64,000 nucleotides of DNA from Paraburkholderia solitsugae. Its GTDB lineage: Bacteria; Pseudomonadota; Gammaproteobacteria; Burkholderiales; Burkholderiaceae. The translations under genes were made by a program, and so were the position numbers. Location of the stretch: positions 62,001-126,000 of the forward strand of contig NZ_WOEY01000083.1 of the NCBI RefSeq assembly GCF_013177695.1, written 5' to 3'. The notes beneath the pieces are model-generated. The model ran no database searches. It had not been told where the DNA came from and was given only the letters and a program-made list of their open reading frames with translations. Shown here one piece after another: positions 52,431-61,213 of this stretch (positions are counted from its first letter, which is position 1; the number at the start of each line of letters is the position of its first letter).

Positions 52431-52856
52431 ATGAAGGTCCTCGATTTACAGTGTCCGCTTGGCCATCGGTTCGAAGGCTGGTTCGCTTCGGCTGATGACT
52501 TCGAGTCGCAGCAGTCCCGCAAGCTCGTCGAATGTCCGATCTGCGGTGCGAATGAAGTGAGCCGTTTGCCGTCGGCGCCGCGCCTGAATCTGTCGGGCGC
52601 GACCGAGGCGAAAGTCCCTGTGGATACGGGAGAAATGCAGGCGCGCGTCATGCGCGCCCTGCGCGAGGTACTGGAAAAGACTGAGAACGTAGGCGACCGC
52701 TTCGCCGAGGAAGCACGGCGCATTCACTACAACGAAGCGCCCGCACGCAACATTCGCGGTGTCACGACACCGGAAGACGCGAAAGCCTTGGTCGAAGAAG
52801 GCATCGAAGTGATGCCGCTACCGGTCCCGGCTGCCTTGAAGGAACCGCTGCAATAG
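52431..52856 (+). CDS. DUF1178 family protein
   Basis: 141 residues. The N-terminus has a zinc-ribbon-like pattern: Cys8-His12 in LQCPLGHRFEGWF and Cys35-Cys38 in VECPICGANEV, followed by VSRLPSAPRLNLSG, all typical of DUF1178. The C-terminal helix contains EEARRIHYNEAPARNIRGVTTPEDAKALVEEGIEV. Function unknown; the gene is often found before acyl-CoA dehydrogenase genes or in branched-chain degradation loci. It starts the plus-strand acyl-CoA cluster, 48 bases ahead of the first dehydrogenase. Confidence 0.9.
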   Translation: MKVLDLQCPLGHRFEGWFASADDFESQQSRKLVECPICGANEVSRLPSAPRLNLSGATEAKVPVDTGEMQARVMRALREVLEKTENVGDRFAEEARRIHYNEAPARNIRGVTTPEDAKALVEEGIEVMPLPVPAALKEPLQ

Positions 52857-52904
52857 CGCAGTGGCTCACTGGCAGCGGGTGGTTGCGGCCAGGAGACACG
52901 ACGC

Positions 52905-54101
52905 ATGAATCTGGACTATTCCCCCGCTGACGACGCGTTCCGCGCCGACATCCGCGCTTGGCTCGAAGCGAATCTGCCGCGCGAGTTGAGCGACAAAGTA
53001 CTCAACCACAAGCGTCTGAGCCGCGAAGACTTCGCAGGCTGGCACAAGCTGCTCGGCACGCGCGGCTGGTCGGTCATCGCGTGGCCGAAAGAATACGGCG
53101 GTCCAGGCTGGGACGCGACCCAACGGCATATCTGGGACGAAGAGTGCGCGCGTATCGGTGCGCCGTCCGTGTTGCCGTTCGGCGTCTCGATGGTGGCGCC
53201 CGTGCTGATGAAGTACGGCAATGAGGCGCAGAAGCGCCACTATCTGCCGCGCATTCTCGACGGTACAGACTGGTGGTGTCAGGGTTACTCCGAGCCGGGC
53301 TCCGGTTCCGACCTGGCCTCGCTGCGCACGCGTGCCGAGCGCGTCGGCGATCACTATGTGGTCAACGGTCAGAAAACCTGGACTACGCTGGGCCAGTACG
53401 CCGACATGATGTTCTGCCTCGTGCGCACCGACAGCGGCGCGAAAAAGCAGGAGGGCATCTCGTTCCTGTTGATCGACATGAAAACGCCCGGTATTACCGT
53501 GCGCCCGATCATTACGCTCGACGAAGACCACGAAGTCAACGAAGTCTTTTTCGAAGACGTGAAGGTGCCGGTCGACAATCTGGTCGGCGAAGAGAATCGT
53601 GGCTGGACCTATGCGAAGTACCTGCTCGGGCACGAGCGCACGGGTATCGCGCGCGTTGGGCAATCGAAGCGCGAACTCGTCTTCCTTAAGCGCCTCGCGC
53701 TGGATCAGAAGAAGAACGGCAAACCGTTGCTGCAAGATCCTGTGTTCGCCGCGAAAGTCGCGAACCTCGAGATCGAACTGATGGCGCTCGAAGTCACCGT
53801 GCAACGCGTGGTCGCCAATGAAACGGGCGGACGTGGGCCTGGACCGGAAGCCTCGATGCTCAAGATCAAGGGCACGGAAGTGCAACAGGCGCTGACCGAA
53901 CTGATGTTCGAAGCAGTCGGGCCGCTCGCCGCGCCATTCGACGTGCCCTTCCTCGAAGGCGAACGCGAACATAGCCTCGCCGGCGACGATGACGCAGCGC
54001 CGCTGGCCGCGTACTACTTCAACTTCCGCAAGACGTCGATTTACGGCGGCTCGAACGAAATTCAAAAGAACATCATCGCGCAGATGATTCTGGGACTTTG
54101 A
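52905..54101 (+). CDS. Acyl-CoA dehydrogenase (catalytic-type member of a pair)
   Basis: 398 residues, FAD-dependent. Marks are RGWSVIAWPKEYGGPGWDATQRHIWDEECARIG, WWCQGYSEPGSGSDLASLRTRA (FAD-binding), GQKTWTTLGQYADMMFCLVRT and the C-terminal SIYGGSNEIQKNIIAQMILGL. The usual C-terminal catalytic Glu of the YEG motif is replaced (YGG); a Glu in LLGHERTGIARV is at the place used by isovaleryl- and long-chain-type enzymes. The next gene is a second dehydrogenase 10 bases downstream. Substrate not known. Confidence 0.9.
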   Translation: MNLDYSPADDAFRADIRAWLEANLPRELSDKVLNHKRLSREDFAGWHKLLGTRGWSVIAWPKEYGGPGWDATQRHIWDEECARIGAPSVLPFGVSMVAPVLMKYGNEAQKRHYLPRILDGTDWWCQGYSEPGSGSDLASLRTRAERVGDHYVVNGQKTWTTLGQYADMMFCLVRTDSGAKKQEGISFLLIDMKTPGITVRPIITLDEDHEVNEVFFEDVKVPVDNLVGEENRGWTYAKYLLGHERTGIARVGQSKRELVFLKRLALDQKKNGKPLLQDPVFAAKVANLEIELMALEVTVQRVVANETGGRGPGPEASMLKIKGTEVQQALTELMFEAVGPLAAPFDVPFLEGEREHSLAGDDDAAPLAAYYFNFRKTSIYGGSNEIQKNIIAQMILGL

Positions 54102-54111
54102 GGAGCGGCGC

Positions 54112-55239
54112 ATGGACTTCACTTTCAACGACGAACAACAGCAATTTGCTGACGCGCTGCGCCGCTATCTGGACAAGAGCTACGGATTCGAAGCGCGCCA
54201 TGCGATCGTGCAATCGGAATCCGGTGTGTCGGATGTTCACTGGACAGCTTTTACCGAACTGGGTCTGACCGCGTTGCCGGTGCCGGAAGCGCAGGGTGGC
54301 TTCAATGGCAGCCCGATCGACATGCTGGTGGTCATGCAGGAGCTTGGCCGGGCTTTGGTGATCGAGCCGTATTGGGCGACCGCTGTGGGTGTCGAAGCAC
54401 TCCGGATTGCGGGCACCGGGCAGGGCGAAGACGCTTCGCTGCTCGAACGCGCGGCTCAGGGCGAGATCAAGCTCGCGGTGGCGTTTCACGAGCCGCACGC
54501 GCGCTACGACCTGTTCGAGGTCGAGACCGTTGCAAACGGGCAGGGCGATCGGCAGACGTTGACCGGCACGAAGTCGGTTGTACTGCACGGCGCGCAAGCG
54601 GATTACTGGATAGTGCCGGCGCGGTTGAATGGCGAGATCGCGCTCTTTGTCGTCGCTCGCGATGCGGCCGGCGTCAAAGTCACCGACTACCGCACAATCG
54701 ACGGCCAGCGCGCTGCGACACTCCAGTTCGATGGCACGCCGGCACGCCAGCTCAACGGCAAACACGCTGGTGCTGCGGCCCTCGAGCACATCGCAGACTA
54801 CGGCACGGTATTGCTGTGTGCGGAAGCGGTCGGCGCGCTCGACGCACTGAACCACGCAACGCTCGAGTACACCAAAACGCGCCAGCAGTTCGGCCAGCCC
54901 ATCGCGCGTTTTCAGGCCTTGCAGCATCGCATGGTCGAGATGTTGATTCACGCCGAGCAGGCGCGTTCGGTCACTTATCTCGCGGCCGTGCGTTACACGA
55001 GCGCAGACGCCGACGAACGTCGCCGCGCGGTCTCCGCGGCGAAGGCACGGGTCGGTCAGGCCGCCCGTTTCGTCGGTCAGCAGGCGGTTCAATTGCACGG
55101 CGGCATGGGCGTCACGAATGAAGTGGCCGCAGCGCATCTGTTCAAACGTCTTGCTATCATCGAAACCACATTGGGCGATGTCGATCACCATCTCGCGCGG
55201 TTCGCTGCGCTGCCCGGATTTGTCACCGCCGAAGCCTGA
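54112..55239 (+). CDS. Acyl-CoA dehydrogenase family protein (second member of a pair)
   Basis: 375 residues. N-terminal FNDEQQQFADALRRYLDKSYGFEARHAIVQSE and C-terminal TRQQFGQPIARFQALQHRMVEM, VGQQAVQLHGGMGVTNEVAAAHLFKRL place it in the family. I see no Glu at either usual catalytic position (the LER-type site reads ALEHIADYG), and the FAD motif SEPGSGSD is replaced by AFHEPHARYDL. It may be a structural partner of the preceding enzyme, as in alpha2beta2 dehydrogenases of steroid and side-chain degradation. It ends 36 bases before the first MaoC gene. Confidence 0.85.
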   Translation: MDFTFNDEQQQFADALRRYLDKSYGFEARHAIVQSESGVSDVHWTAFTELGLTALPVPEAQGGFNGSPIDMLVVMQELGRALVIEPYWATAVGVEALRIAGTGQGEDASLLERAAQGEIKLAVAFHEPHARYDLFEVETVANGQGDRQTLTGTKSVVLHGAQADYWIVPARLNGEIALFVVARDAAGVKVTDYRTIDGQRAATLQFDGTPARQLNGKHAGAAALEHIADYGTVLLCAEAVGALDALNHATLEYTKTRQQFGQPIARFQALQHRMVEMLIHAEQARSVTYLAAVRYTSADADERRRAVSAAKARVGQAARFVGQQAVQLHGGMGVTNEVAAAHLFKRLAIIETTLGDVDHHLARFAALPGFVTAEA

Positions 55240-55275
55240 TCAGCCGGTCGAGTCGGATAAGAAAGAGGTGTGACG

Positions 55276-55734
55276 ATGGGTCTGAGTTATGAGGACATGG
55301 TAGTCGGCACGACTACCGAAATCGGCAAGCATACTTTCACGCGTGAGGAGATCGTCGAGTTCGCGGAGAAGTTCGATCCGCAACCGTTTCACCTCGACGA
55401 GGCGGCAGCCGCGGAGTCGCCGTTTCGTGGACTGGTCGCAAGCGGCTGGCATACCTGTTCGGTCATGATGGGCATGCTGGTGCGCAACACGATCGCAGGT
55501 TCCACGTCGATGGGCTCGCCCGGTATCGACGAGATTCGCTGGTTGAAGCCGGTACGCGTCGGCGACACGATCACGATGACGAACGCCGTACTCGACAAGC
55601 GTGTTTCGGAGAGTAAGCCGGATCGCGGCATCGTTTCGACGCAGTGGGAAGGTATCAACCAGCACGGCGAAACGGTGATTACGGTGCGCTCGAAGGGATT
55701 GTTCGGACTACGCCATCCGGGAGCCGCGTCATGA
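55276..55734 (+). CDS. MaoC-like hydratase/dehydratase, first of a pair
   Basis: 152 residues, single hot-dog fold. The hydratase motif is EKFDPQPFHLDEAAAAESPFRGLVASGWHT, with the catalytic Asp and His five residues apart. Such proteins hydrate enoyl-CoA to (R)-3-hydroxyacyl-CoA. AAGAGG lies about eight bases before the ATG at 55276; an in-frame GTG at 55270 is possible. The stop overlaps the next MaoC gene by four bases. Confidence 0.88.
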   Translation: MGLSYEDMVVGTTTEIGKHTFTREEIVEFAEKFDPQPFHLDEAAAAESPFRGLVASGWHTCSVMMGMLVRNTIAGSTSMGSPGIDEIRWLKPVRVGDTITMTNAVLDKRVSESKPDRGIVSTQWEGINQHGETVITVRSKGLFGLRHPGAAS

Positions 55735-56210
55735 CGGCCAGTAGCGCGGTGGCCGCTGCGGAGTTTGGCGATGCAACGGCGTTGCGTGCGCTGGTTGGCT
55801 CCGAACCGCTCGTTAGCGACTGGCTGACAGTCGATCAGGCGAGCGTCGATCGTTTCGCGGAGGCCACCGGCGATCATCAATGGATTCACGTCGACCCCGA
55901 GCGGGCGCGGCGTGAGTCGCCGTTCGGTGGTCCGGTCGCGCATGGGTTTATGACGCTGTCGTTGATTCCGGTGCTGCTCGGAAAGACGGTGGTGCTCAAG
56001 CAGCGCATGGGCGTCAATTACGGATTGAATCGCGTGCGGTTCACGTCGCCGGTGCTGGTCGGCTCGCAACTGCGTGCACGGTTTGCGGTTGAATCCGTCA
56101 CCGACGTCGACAACGCCGGTGTGCAGGTTGAGTGGAACGTGACACTGGAGCGGCAGGGCAGCGAGCGGCCGGTATGTGTCGCGGAGTTCATCACGCGGCA
56201 CTATTTCTAA
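55731..56210 (+). CDS. MaoC-like (R)-specific enoyl-CoA hydratase, second of a pair
   Basis: 159 residues. The hot-dog hydratase motif FAEATGDHQWIHVDPERARRESPFGGPVAHGFMTLSL is complete, with the Asp/His dyad. It differs from the first MaoC protein, so the two may act on different substrates or form a heterodimer. Start at 55731 lies inside the preceding stop (ATGA). It is the last gene of the plus-strand acyl-CoA operon and is followed by a strong bidirectional terminator. Confidence 0.9.
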   Translation: MTASSAVAAAEFGDATALRALVGSEPLVSDWLTVDQASVDRFAEATGDHQWIHVDPERARRESPFGGPVAHGFMTLSLIPVLLGKTVVLKQRMGVNYGLNRVRFTSPVLVGSQLRARFAVESVTDVDNAGVQVEWNVTLERQGSERPVCVAEFITRHYF

Positions 56211-56233
56211 CCGGTCATAGCCGGCGGGTTGGC

Positions 56234-56274
56234 AAAAAAGCGCGAGTGGCAGTGATGCCGTCTCGCGCTTTTTT
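56234..56274. terminator. Bidirectional terminator between MaoC and GST genes
   Basis: AAAAAAGCGCGAG (56234-56246) pairs with CTCGCGCTTTTTT (56262-56274), inner GGCA/TGCC. The A and T runs allow use on both strands by the convergent operons. Confidence 0.9.
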
Positions 56275-56361
56275 ATGCCGACGCATCTACGGATGCCAAT
56301 GCTGCGGTCAATTCGCAATGTCAACGCGAACAGGCGTCGATGCCACGGGACGACGGCGCAA

Positions 56362-57063
56362 CTACCGCTTCGCGTACTGCGTCGCACCGAACAGCATCTC
56401 TTTCGCTTTATCGTCCATGAGCGGCTTGCGGGCTGACGCCAGCACTTCAACGCCGCGCACCACTGCCGGACGCGCGGCAATTTCTTCGTGCCACCGCTTC
56501 ACATGCGGCAACGTGTCCAGTTCGATACCCTGGTTCTGCCACGAGCGTGTCCACGGAAAGGCGGCAATGTCAGCGATCGTGTAGTCATTGCCCGCAAGGT
56601 ACTGTGTCTTGCCGAGTTGCGTGTCCATCACGCCGTACAAGCGACGCGTCTCGTTCGTGTAGCGGTTGATCGCGTATTCGATCGGCTCCGGCGCATAAAC
56701 ACGGAAATGATGTGTTTGCCCAAGCATCGGGCCGAGGCCGCCCATCTGGAACATCAACCATTGCAGCGTCGCATGGCGTTTAGCCGGATCGGCCGGCAGG
56801 AATTTGCCGGTTTTCTCGGCGAGATAAATCAGAATCGCGCCCGATTCGAATAGCGCAAACGGCTTGCCGTCGGCTTCTTTAGGACCTTCGGAATCGATGA
56901 TCGCCGGAATCTTGTTGTTAGGGCTAATGGCGAGGAATTCGGGTTTGAACTGGTCACCCGCGCCGATATCGACGCCATGCACCGTGTACGCGAGGCCCGT
57001 TTCCTCGAGCATGATGTGAACCTTGTGGCCGTTCGGGGTGGCCCAGCTATAGACGTCGATCAT
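56362..57063 (-). CDS. Glutathione S-transferase (Ure2p/YfcG-like)
   Basis: 233 residues. The thioredoxin-like domain begins MIDVYSWATPNGHKVHIMLEETGL with NGHK in place of a classical Ser/Cys site, as in the YfcG/Ure2p group; then NPNNKIPAIIDSEG-type sequence (ISPNNKIPAIID) and FESGAILIYLAEKTG for the glutathione site. The helical domain has LYGVMDTQLGKTQYLAGNDYTIADIAAFPW. AAGGAG before the ATG supports 57063. It is last in the minus-strand operon; it may remove electrophilic lipid products. Confidence 0.92.
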   Translation of the reverse strand: MIDVYSWATPNGHKVHIMLEETGLAYTVHGVDIGAGDQFKPEFLAISPNNKIPAIIDSEGPKEADGKPFALFESGAILIYLAEKTGKFLPADPAKRHATLQWLMFQMGGLGPMLGQTHHFRVYAPEPIEYAINRYTNETRRLYGVMDTQLGKTQYLAGNDYTIADIAAFPWTRSWQNQGIELDTLPHVKRWHEEIAARPAVVRGVEVLASARKPLMDDKAKEMLFGATQYAKR

Positions 57064-57087
57064 CCTGGCTCCTTTTGTTTCGTGAAA

Positions 57088-57109
57088 GCGGCGCCGCAGA
57101 GGGCGCCGC
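57088..57109 (-). terminator. Possible hairpin between the acyl-CoA dehydrogenase and GST genes
   Basis: GCGGCGCC (57088-57095) and GGCGCCGC (57102-57109) form an eight-base stem; on the minus strand only TTTC follows. It may weaken transcription into the GST gene. Confidence 0.35.
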
Positions 57110-57237
57110 AATTGACGAAAATTAGAGCACAGATCGAACGATGCTGCTGGCCGTGCCATCATGAGCCAGTCTCGACTTCGCGGCGCAATCAACCGCCGCG
57201 AAGCTAACCTCGAACGCGCGCTCAGGCGATCAAACGC

Positions 57238-58497
57238 TCAAAACCGCGTAATCGGCGTCTCCACGCGAGCCGCGGCACCCGCATCCATATAGCGCGCCAG
57301 TTCGAGTTTCGCGATCGCGTTGCGGTGCACTTCGTCCGGGCCATCGGCGAAGCGTAGCGTCCGCGCGGATGCATACGCATACGCGAGCGGAAAATCGTCG
57401 CTGACACCGCCGCCGCCGTGCGCCTGGATCGCCCAATCGATCACCTGGCATGCTATATTCGGCGCGACCACCTTGATCATGGCGATCTCGCCGCGCGCGC
57501 CCTTGTTGCCGACCGTGTCCATCATGTACGCGGTCTTCAGCGTCAATAGACGCGCTTGTTCGATCATGCAACGCGCTTCGGCCATGCGCTCCTGTGTGAC
57601 GCCTTGCGCGGCAACTGGCTTACCGAAAGCGACGCGTTGCATGGAGCGTTTCGCCATGAGTTCGAGCGCGCGCTCGGCGAGGCCGATCAAACGCATACAG
57701 TGATGGATGCGTCCCGGTCCGAGACGGCCCTGGGCGATTTCGAAGCCGCGACCTTCGCCGAGCAGCAAGTTGGTGGCCGGCACGCGCACGTTTTCGAGCG
57801 TGATTTCCATATGGCCGTGCGGCGCGTCGTCGTAGCCGAATACGGTGAGAGGGCGGTGCACGGTGACGCCGGCAGCATCGGCGGGGACCAGAATCATCGA
57901 TTGCTGCGCATGGCGCGGCGCGTCAGGGTCGGTCTTGCCCATTACGATGTAGACCTTGCAGCGCGGATCTCCCGCACCGGACGACCACCACTTGTGGCCG
58001 TTGATCACGTAGGCGTCGCCATCGCGCACGATGCTGGTCTGGATATTGGTCGCGTCCGACGACGCCACTTCCGGCTCGGTCATCAGAAACGCCGAACGGA
58101 TGTGCCCTTGCAGCAGCGGTTCGAGCCATTCGCGCTTGTTGTCTTCGCTGCCGTAGCGCTCGATCGTTTCCATGTTGCCGGTGTCGGGCGCGTTGCAGTT
58201 GAACACTTCTGGCGCCCAAGGCACACGGCCCATGATCTCGCACAGCGGCGCATACTCAAGATTCGTCAGACCGGCGCCGCGTACTGATTCAGGCAGGAAC
58301 AGGTTCCACAAGCCGGCGTCGCGCGCCTTAGGTTTCAATTGTTCGATTAGTTCGGTCGGTACCCACGCGTTGCCGTTCTGGCGATTGCGCGCGATCTCGG
58401 CGTAGAACGCCTGCTCGTTTGGATAGATGTGTTCGTCGAAGAAGGCGAGCAGTTTCTCGCGCAGTGCCTGAACCTTCGGGGTGTAATCGAAATTCAT
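57238..58497 (-). CDS. Acyl-CoA dehydrogenase, ACAD10/11 (LvaC)-like
   Basis: 419 residues. N-terminal MNFDYTPKVQALREKLLAFFDEHIYPNE and GLWNLFLPESVRGAGLTNLEYAPLCEIMGR, FAD motif LMTEPEVASSDATNIQTSI, and C-terminal AIQAHGGGGVSDDFPLAYAYASARTLRFADGPDEVHRNAIAKLEL match dehydrogenases that pair with aminoglycoside-phosphotransferase-like kinases. In ACAD10/11 and LvaC the enzyme acts on phosphorylated 4-hydroxyacyl-CoA. ATG at 58497; the frame is open upstream but the family N-terminus starts here. It lies 62 bases downstream of the kinase gene. Confidence 0.88.
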   Translation of the reverse strand: MNFDYTPKVQALREKLLAFFDEHIYPNEQAFYAEIARNRQNGNAWVPTELIEQLKPKARDAGLWNLFLPESVRGAGLTNLEYAPLCEIMGRVPWAPEVFNCNAPDTGNMETIERYGSEDNKREWLEPLLQGHIRSAFLMTEPEVASSDATNIQTSIVRDGDAYVINGHKWWSSGAGDPRCKVYIVMGKTDPDAPRHAQQSMILVPADAAGVTVHRPLTVFGYDDAPHGHMEITLENVRVPATNLLLGEGRGFEIAQGRLGPGRIHHCMRLIGLAERALELMAKRSMQRVAFGKPVAAQGVTQERMAEARCMIEQARLLTLKTAYMMDTVGNKGARGEIAMIKVVAPNIACQVIDWAIQAHGGGGVSDDFPLAYAYASARTLRFADGPDEVHRNAIAKLELARYMDAGAAARVETPITRF

Positions 58498-58559
58498 GTA
58501 TGACCTCGCGGATGACGAATGACGTTTGTTCAGGAGCGCAACTCGGTGCGCCGATTCGC

Positions 58560-59666
58560 TTAGCGCACCTTCTGTGCGTAGCGCCAGGCGAGTTCTGCCA
58601 TTGGCTTCGCACGACTGCCGGCATCGAGCGCCTGAGCGCTGGCCGCCGTGCCGTCGACCACTCGCTTCATGATCCCTTGAAGGATCGCAGCAATGCGGAA
58701 CATGTTGTAAGCCAGGTAGAAATTCCAGTCGCCGTGGATCTCGAAGCCGGTGCGCTTGCAATAGCGCTCGACGTACTGCGCTTCGTCAGGAATGCCGAGG
58801 GCCGCCCAGTCGAGGCCCGCAATGCCGCGGAATTGCGCCGGGTCGACGTGCCACGCCATGCAGTGATAGGCGAAGTCGGCGAGCGGGTCGCCGAGCGTTG
58901 ACAGCTCCCAGTCGAGTACGGCCAGTACGCGCGGCTCGTTGGGATGGAAGATCAGGTTGTCGAGCCGGTAGTCGCCATGCACGACCGAGGCGCGCTCGCC
59001 CGTTTCCGCTGGCATATGTTGCGGCAGCCATTCGATCAGGCGCTGCATTGCGTCGATCGGTTCGGTTTCGGACGCGATGTACTGCTTGCTCCAGCGGCCG
59101 ATCTGACGTGCGAAGTAGTTGCCCGGTTTACCGTAGTCGGCAAGACCGATTGCTGCGACGTCGACGCTATGGAGTGCGGCGATCACGCGATTCATTTCGT
59201 CGTAAATCGCCGTGCGTTCCGCAGGCGTCATGCCAGGCAAAGACTGGTCCCACAGCACGCGGCCCTCGACGAACTCCATCACGTAGAACGCCCGGCCGAT
59301 CACGCTTTCGTCGTCGCACAAGGCGAGCATGTTCGCGACCGGCACGTCGGTATCGGCAAGTGCATGCATCACGCGGTATTCGCGTTCGACGGCGTGCGCT
59401 GAGGGCAGTAGCTTCGCGGCCGGCCCGGGCTTGGCGCGCATCACGTACGAGCGCGACGGCGTGACAAGTTTGAAGGTGGGGTTGGACTGGCCGCCGGCGA
59501 ATTGCTCCAGCGTGAGCGGGCCGGAGAATCCGTCGACATGCTGGGCTAGCCACGCGGCGAGCGCGTCGCTGTCGAAGCGTTGCCGCTCGTTGACCGGGCG
59601 CGTGCCCTCGAAGGCCGAATAATCCGGTTTGTGTTCTGGTTCGCCGGTCTGTGTGGCTTGCACCAT
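58560..59666 (-). CDS. APH-family kinase, ACAD10/11 kinase domain or LvaA-like
   Basis: 368 residues. Protein-kinase-like small-molecule kinase: LTLEQFAGGQSNPTFKLVTPSRSYVMRAKP (nucleotide loop and Lys), SVVHGDYRLDNLIFHPNE (catalytic HGDYRLDN) and VLAVLDWELSTLGDPLADFAYHC (metal-binding Asp). This subgroup phosphorylates the 4-hydroxyl of 4-hydroxyacyl-CoA in mammals (ACAD10/11 N-terminal domain) and in Pseudomonas levulinate catabolism (LvaA). It is followed by the matching dehydrogenase gene. An antibiotic-modifying role is unlikely given this context. Confidence 0.88.
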   Translation of the reverse strand: MVQATQTGEPEHKPDYSAFEGTRPVNERQRFDSDALAAWLAQHVDGFSGPLTLEQFAGGQSNPTFKLVTPSRSYVMRAKPGPAAKLLPSAHAVEREYRVMHALADTDVPVANMLALCDDESVIGRAFYVMEFVEGRVLWDQSLPGMTPAERTAIYDEMNRVIAALHSVDVAAIGLADYGKPGNYFARQIGRWSKQYIASETEPIDAMQRLIEWLPQHMPAETGERASVVHGDYRLDNLIFHPNEPRVLAVLDWELSTLGDPLADFAYHCMAWHVDPAQFRGIAGLDWAALGIPDEAQYVERYCKRTGFEIHGDWNFYLAYNMFRIAAILQGIMKRVVDGTAASAQALDAGSRAKPMAELAWRYAQKVR

Positions 59667-59686
59667 ATGTCTCCTCCAGTTCGGGT

Positions 59687-60403
59687 TCAGCTACGCTTGT
59701 ATTGAATGAATTGTGCGTAGAGCATTTCCATCGTGGTATTGCGAACGTCGCGATGGAGCGGCGACGGCGGTGAATAGTTGATCGTGCGCAGCACCCAGTC
59801 GCGCGACTCGGCGCCGACGTCGAGCGCGTTGATGCAACCAGTGGCCTGCGCCAGATGGCCGAAGAAAGTGCGGCCGCCGGCGGTGAGCGCGTGCGACAGA
59901 ATCGCGCGATTCACGCCGCCGTGCAGCACCAGCAGCACGGTGTCCCACGACGTGTCCTCGCGCAACGCCGCTACCGCGGGCAACACGCGGTCGAACAACT
60001 CGCCGATGGTTTCGCCGTCGAGAAAACGCGTGCATTCCGGCACGATGCCGTCGAACACGCCGAGAAATGCCGCTTCGATATCCTGCGGGGGAATGTTGCC
60101 AAGCTTGCCGCCGCGAATTTCCTGCCATGCAGGTTCGATTTCGAGTTCGATCTGCTGACCGGTTTCGGCCAATACGCGCTGCGCGGTTTCGACCGTGCGC
60201 GGCAAGCCACTCACCATCACCCGGTCGAACCGCACTTGCTGCTCGGCGAACACGCGGCCTGCTGCACTTGCCTGCTCGCGGCCGTTCGCGTTCAACGGCA
60301 CGGTTTCAGGGTCGATCGCGCGGCCGCTGTCGTCGAAGTAGGTCACGTCGCCGTGACGCATCAGGAAGATGCGGCGGCGCTTGGGGAGTTGATATTCAGG
60401 CAT
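59687..60403 (-). CDS. Histidine phosphatase family protein
   Basis: 238 residues. The catalytic RHG motif is in RRIFLMRHGDVTYFDD (His near residue 18), with Arg in VMVSGLPRTVETAQ and the second His in VLLVLHGGVNRAIL. Members dephosphorylate sugar phosphates or other small molecules. I chose the ATG at 60403 after AAGGGA; an in-frame GTG at 60418 is possible. It sits between the enoyl-CoA hydratase and the kinase gene, so its substrate may be a phosphorylated acyl intermediate, which is inference. Confidence 0.85.
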   Translation of the reverse strand: MPEYQLPKRRRIFLMRHGDVTYFDDSGRAIDPETVPLNANGREQASAAGRVFAEQQVRFDRVMVSGLPRTVETAQRVLAETGQQIELEIEPAWQEIRGGKLGNIPPQDIEAAFLGVFDGIVPECTRFLDGETIGELFDRVLPAVAALREDTSWDTVLLVLHGGVNRAILSHALTAGGRTFFGHLAQATGCINALDVGAESRDWVLRTINYSPPSPLHRDVRNTTMEMLYAQFIQYKRS

Positions 60404-60424
60404 CGTCCCTTCGTTCACTTAGGT

Positions 60425-61213
60425 TCACTTGTAGACTGGCGCGCGTTTTTCGAGGAACGCGGAAATCCCTTCGAGACCGTCGCGATGATGCAGGGATGCG
60501 ACGAAGCAGTCGCGTTCGGCAACCAGATGTTCAGCGAGCGGCTGTGCGCCGGCCGCGCCGATGAGTCCCTTGATGCGCGCGACCGAATTCGGCGAAATCT
60601 TGCCGAGCTCGTCAGCCCAGACGACCGCGGCGTCGCGCACGGCGCCGGTCTTCGCCAGTTTGTTGACGACGCCGAGATCGTGCAAACGCTTGGCGCCGAT
60701 CGGCTTGCCTTCGATCAGCACCTCGGTCGCCAGTTGACGCGGCAATGCGCGTGCGAGAAACCATGAGCCGCCGCCATCCGGCGTGAGACCAACGCGCGCA
60801 TACGACATGACGAACTTGGCGTCTTCCGCGGCGACGATCAGATCGCACGCGAGCGCTAGCGAAAACCCCGCACCGGCAGCGGCGCCATCAACGGCGGCGA
60901 TCACCGGCTTCGACGACAGACGCAGCGCCGAAATCCATTCGCCGAGCAGATCGATGCTCTCCGCCTGCACCGACGGATCTTTAGCACGGTTTTCCAGCAG
61001 GCGGTTCAGATTGCCGCCAGCACAAAAGAAATTGTCGGCGCCGGTAATCACGATGGCGCGGATCGACGGATCGCGCTCCGCCGAATCGAGCGCTTCGATG
61101 CCCGCGGCATACATGTCCGGATGCAACGCATTGCGTGCGCCGGGGTTCGACAGCGTGAGGACCAGCGTCGATTCGCTTTCGGTCGGGCGCGAGGTGAGGA
61201 GTTCGGCGCTCAT
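60425..61213 (-). CDS. Enoyl-CoA hydratase/isomerase (crotonase) family protein
   Basis: 262 residues. Crotonase fold: NPGARNALHPDMYAAGIEAL, IRAIVITGADNFFCAGGNLNRLLENR (oxyanion hole) and KPVIAAVDGAAAGAGFSLALACDLIVAAEDAKFVMSYARVGLTPDGGGSWFLAR, with acidic residues for water activation unclear (hydratase or isomerase). It starts within the stop of the 3-hydroxyacyl-CoA dehydrogenase gene (ATGA) and belongs to the same operon. Confidence 0.92.
   Translation of the reverse strand: MSAELLTSRPTESESTLVLTLSNPGARNALHPDMYAAGIEALDSAERDPSIRAIVITGADNFFCAGGNLNRLLENRAKDPSVQAESIDLLGEWISALRLSSKPVIAAVDGAAAGAGFSLALACDLIVAAEDAKFVMSYARVGLTPDGGGSWFLARALPRQLATEVLIEGKPIGAKRLHDLGVVNKLAKTGAVRDAAVVWADELGKISPNSVARIKGLIGAAGAQPLAEHLVAERDCFVASLHHRDGLEGISAFLEKRAPVYK

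Noticed and set aside
58560..59666. Reading the APH-type gene as an aminoglycoside resistance gene
   Set aside because: Its motifs and its neighbours (dehydrogenase, crotonase, hydroxyacyl-CoA dehydrogenase) fit the ACAD10/11-LvaA kinase group.
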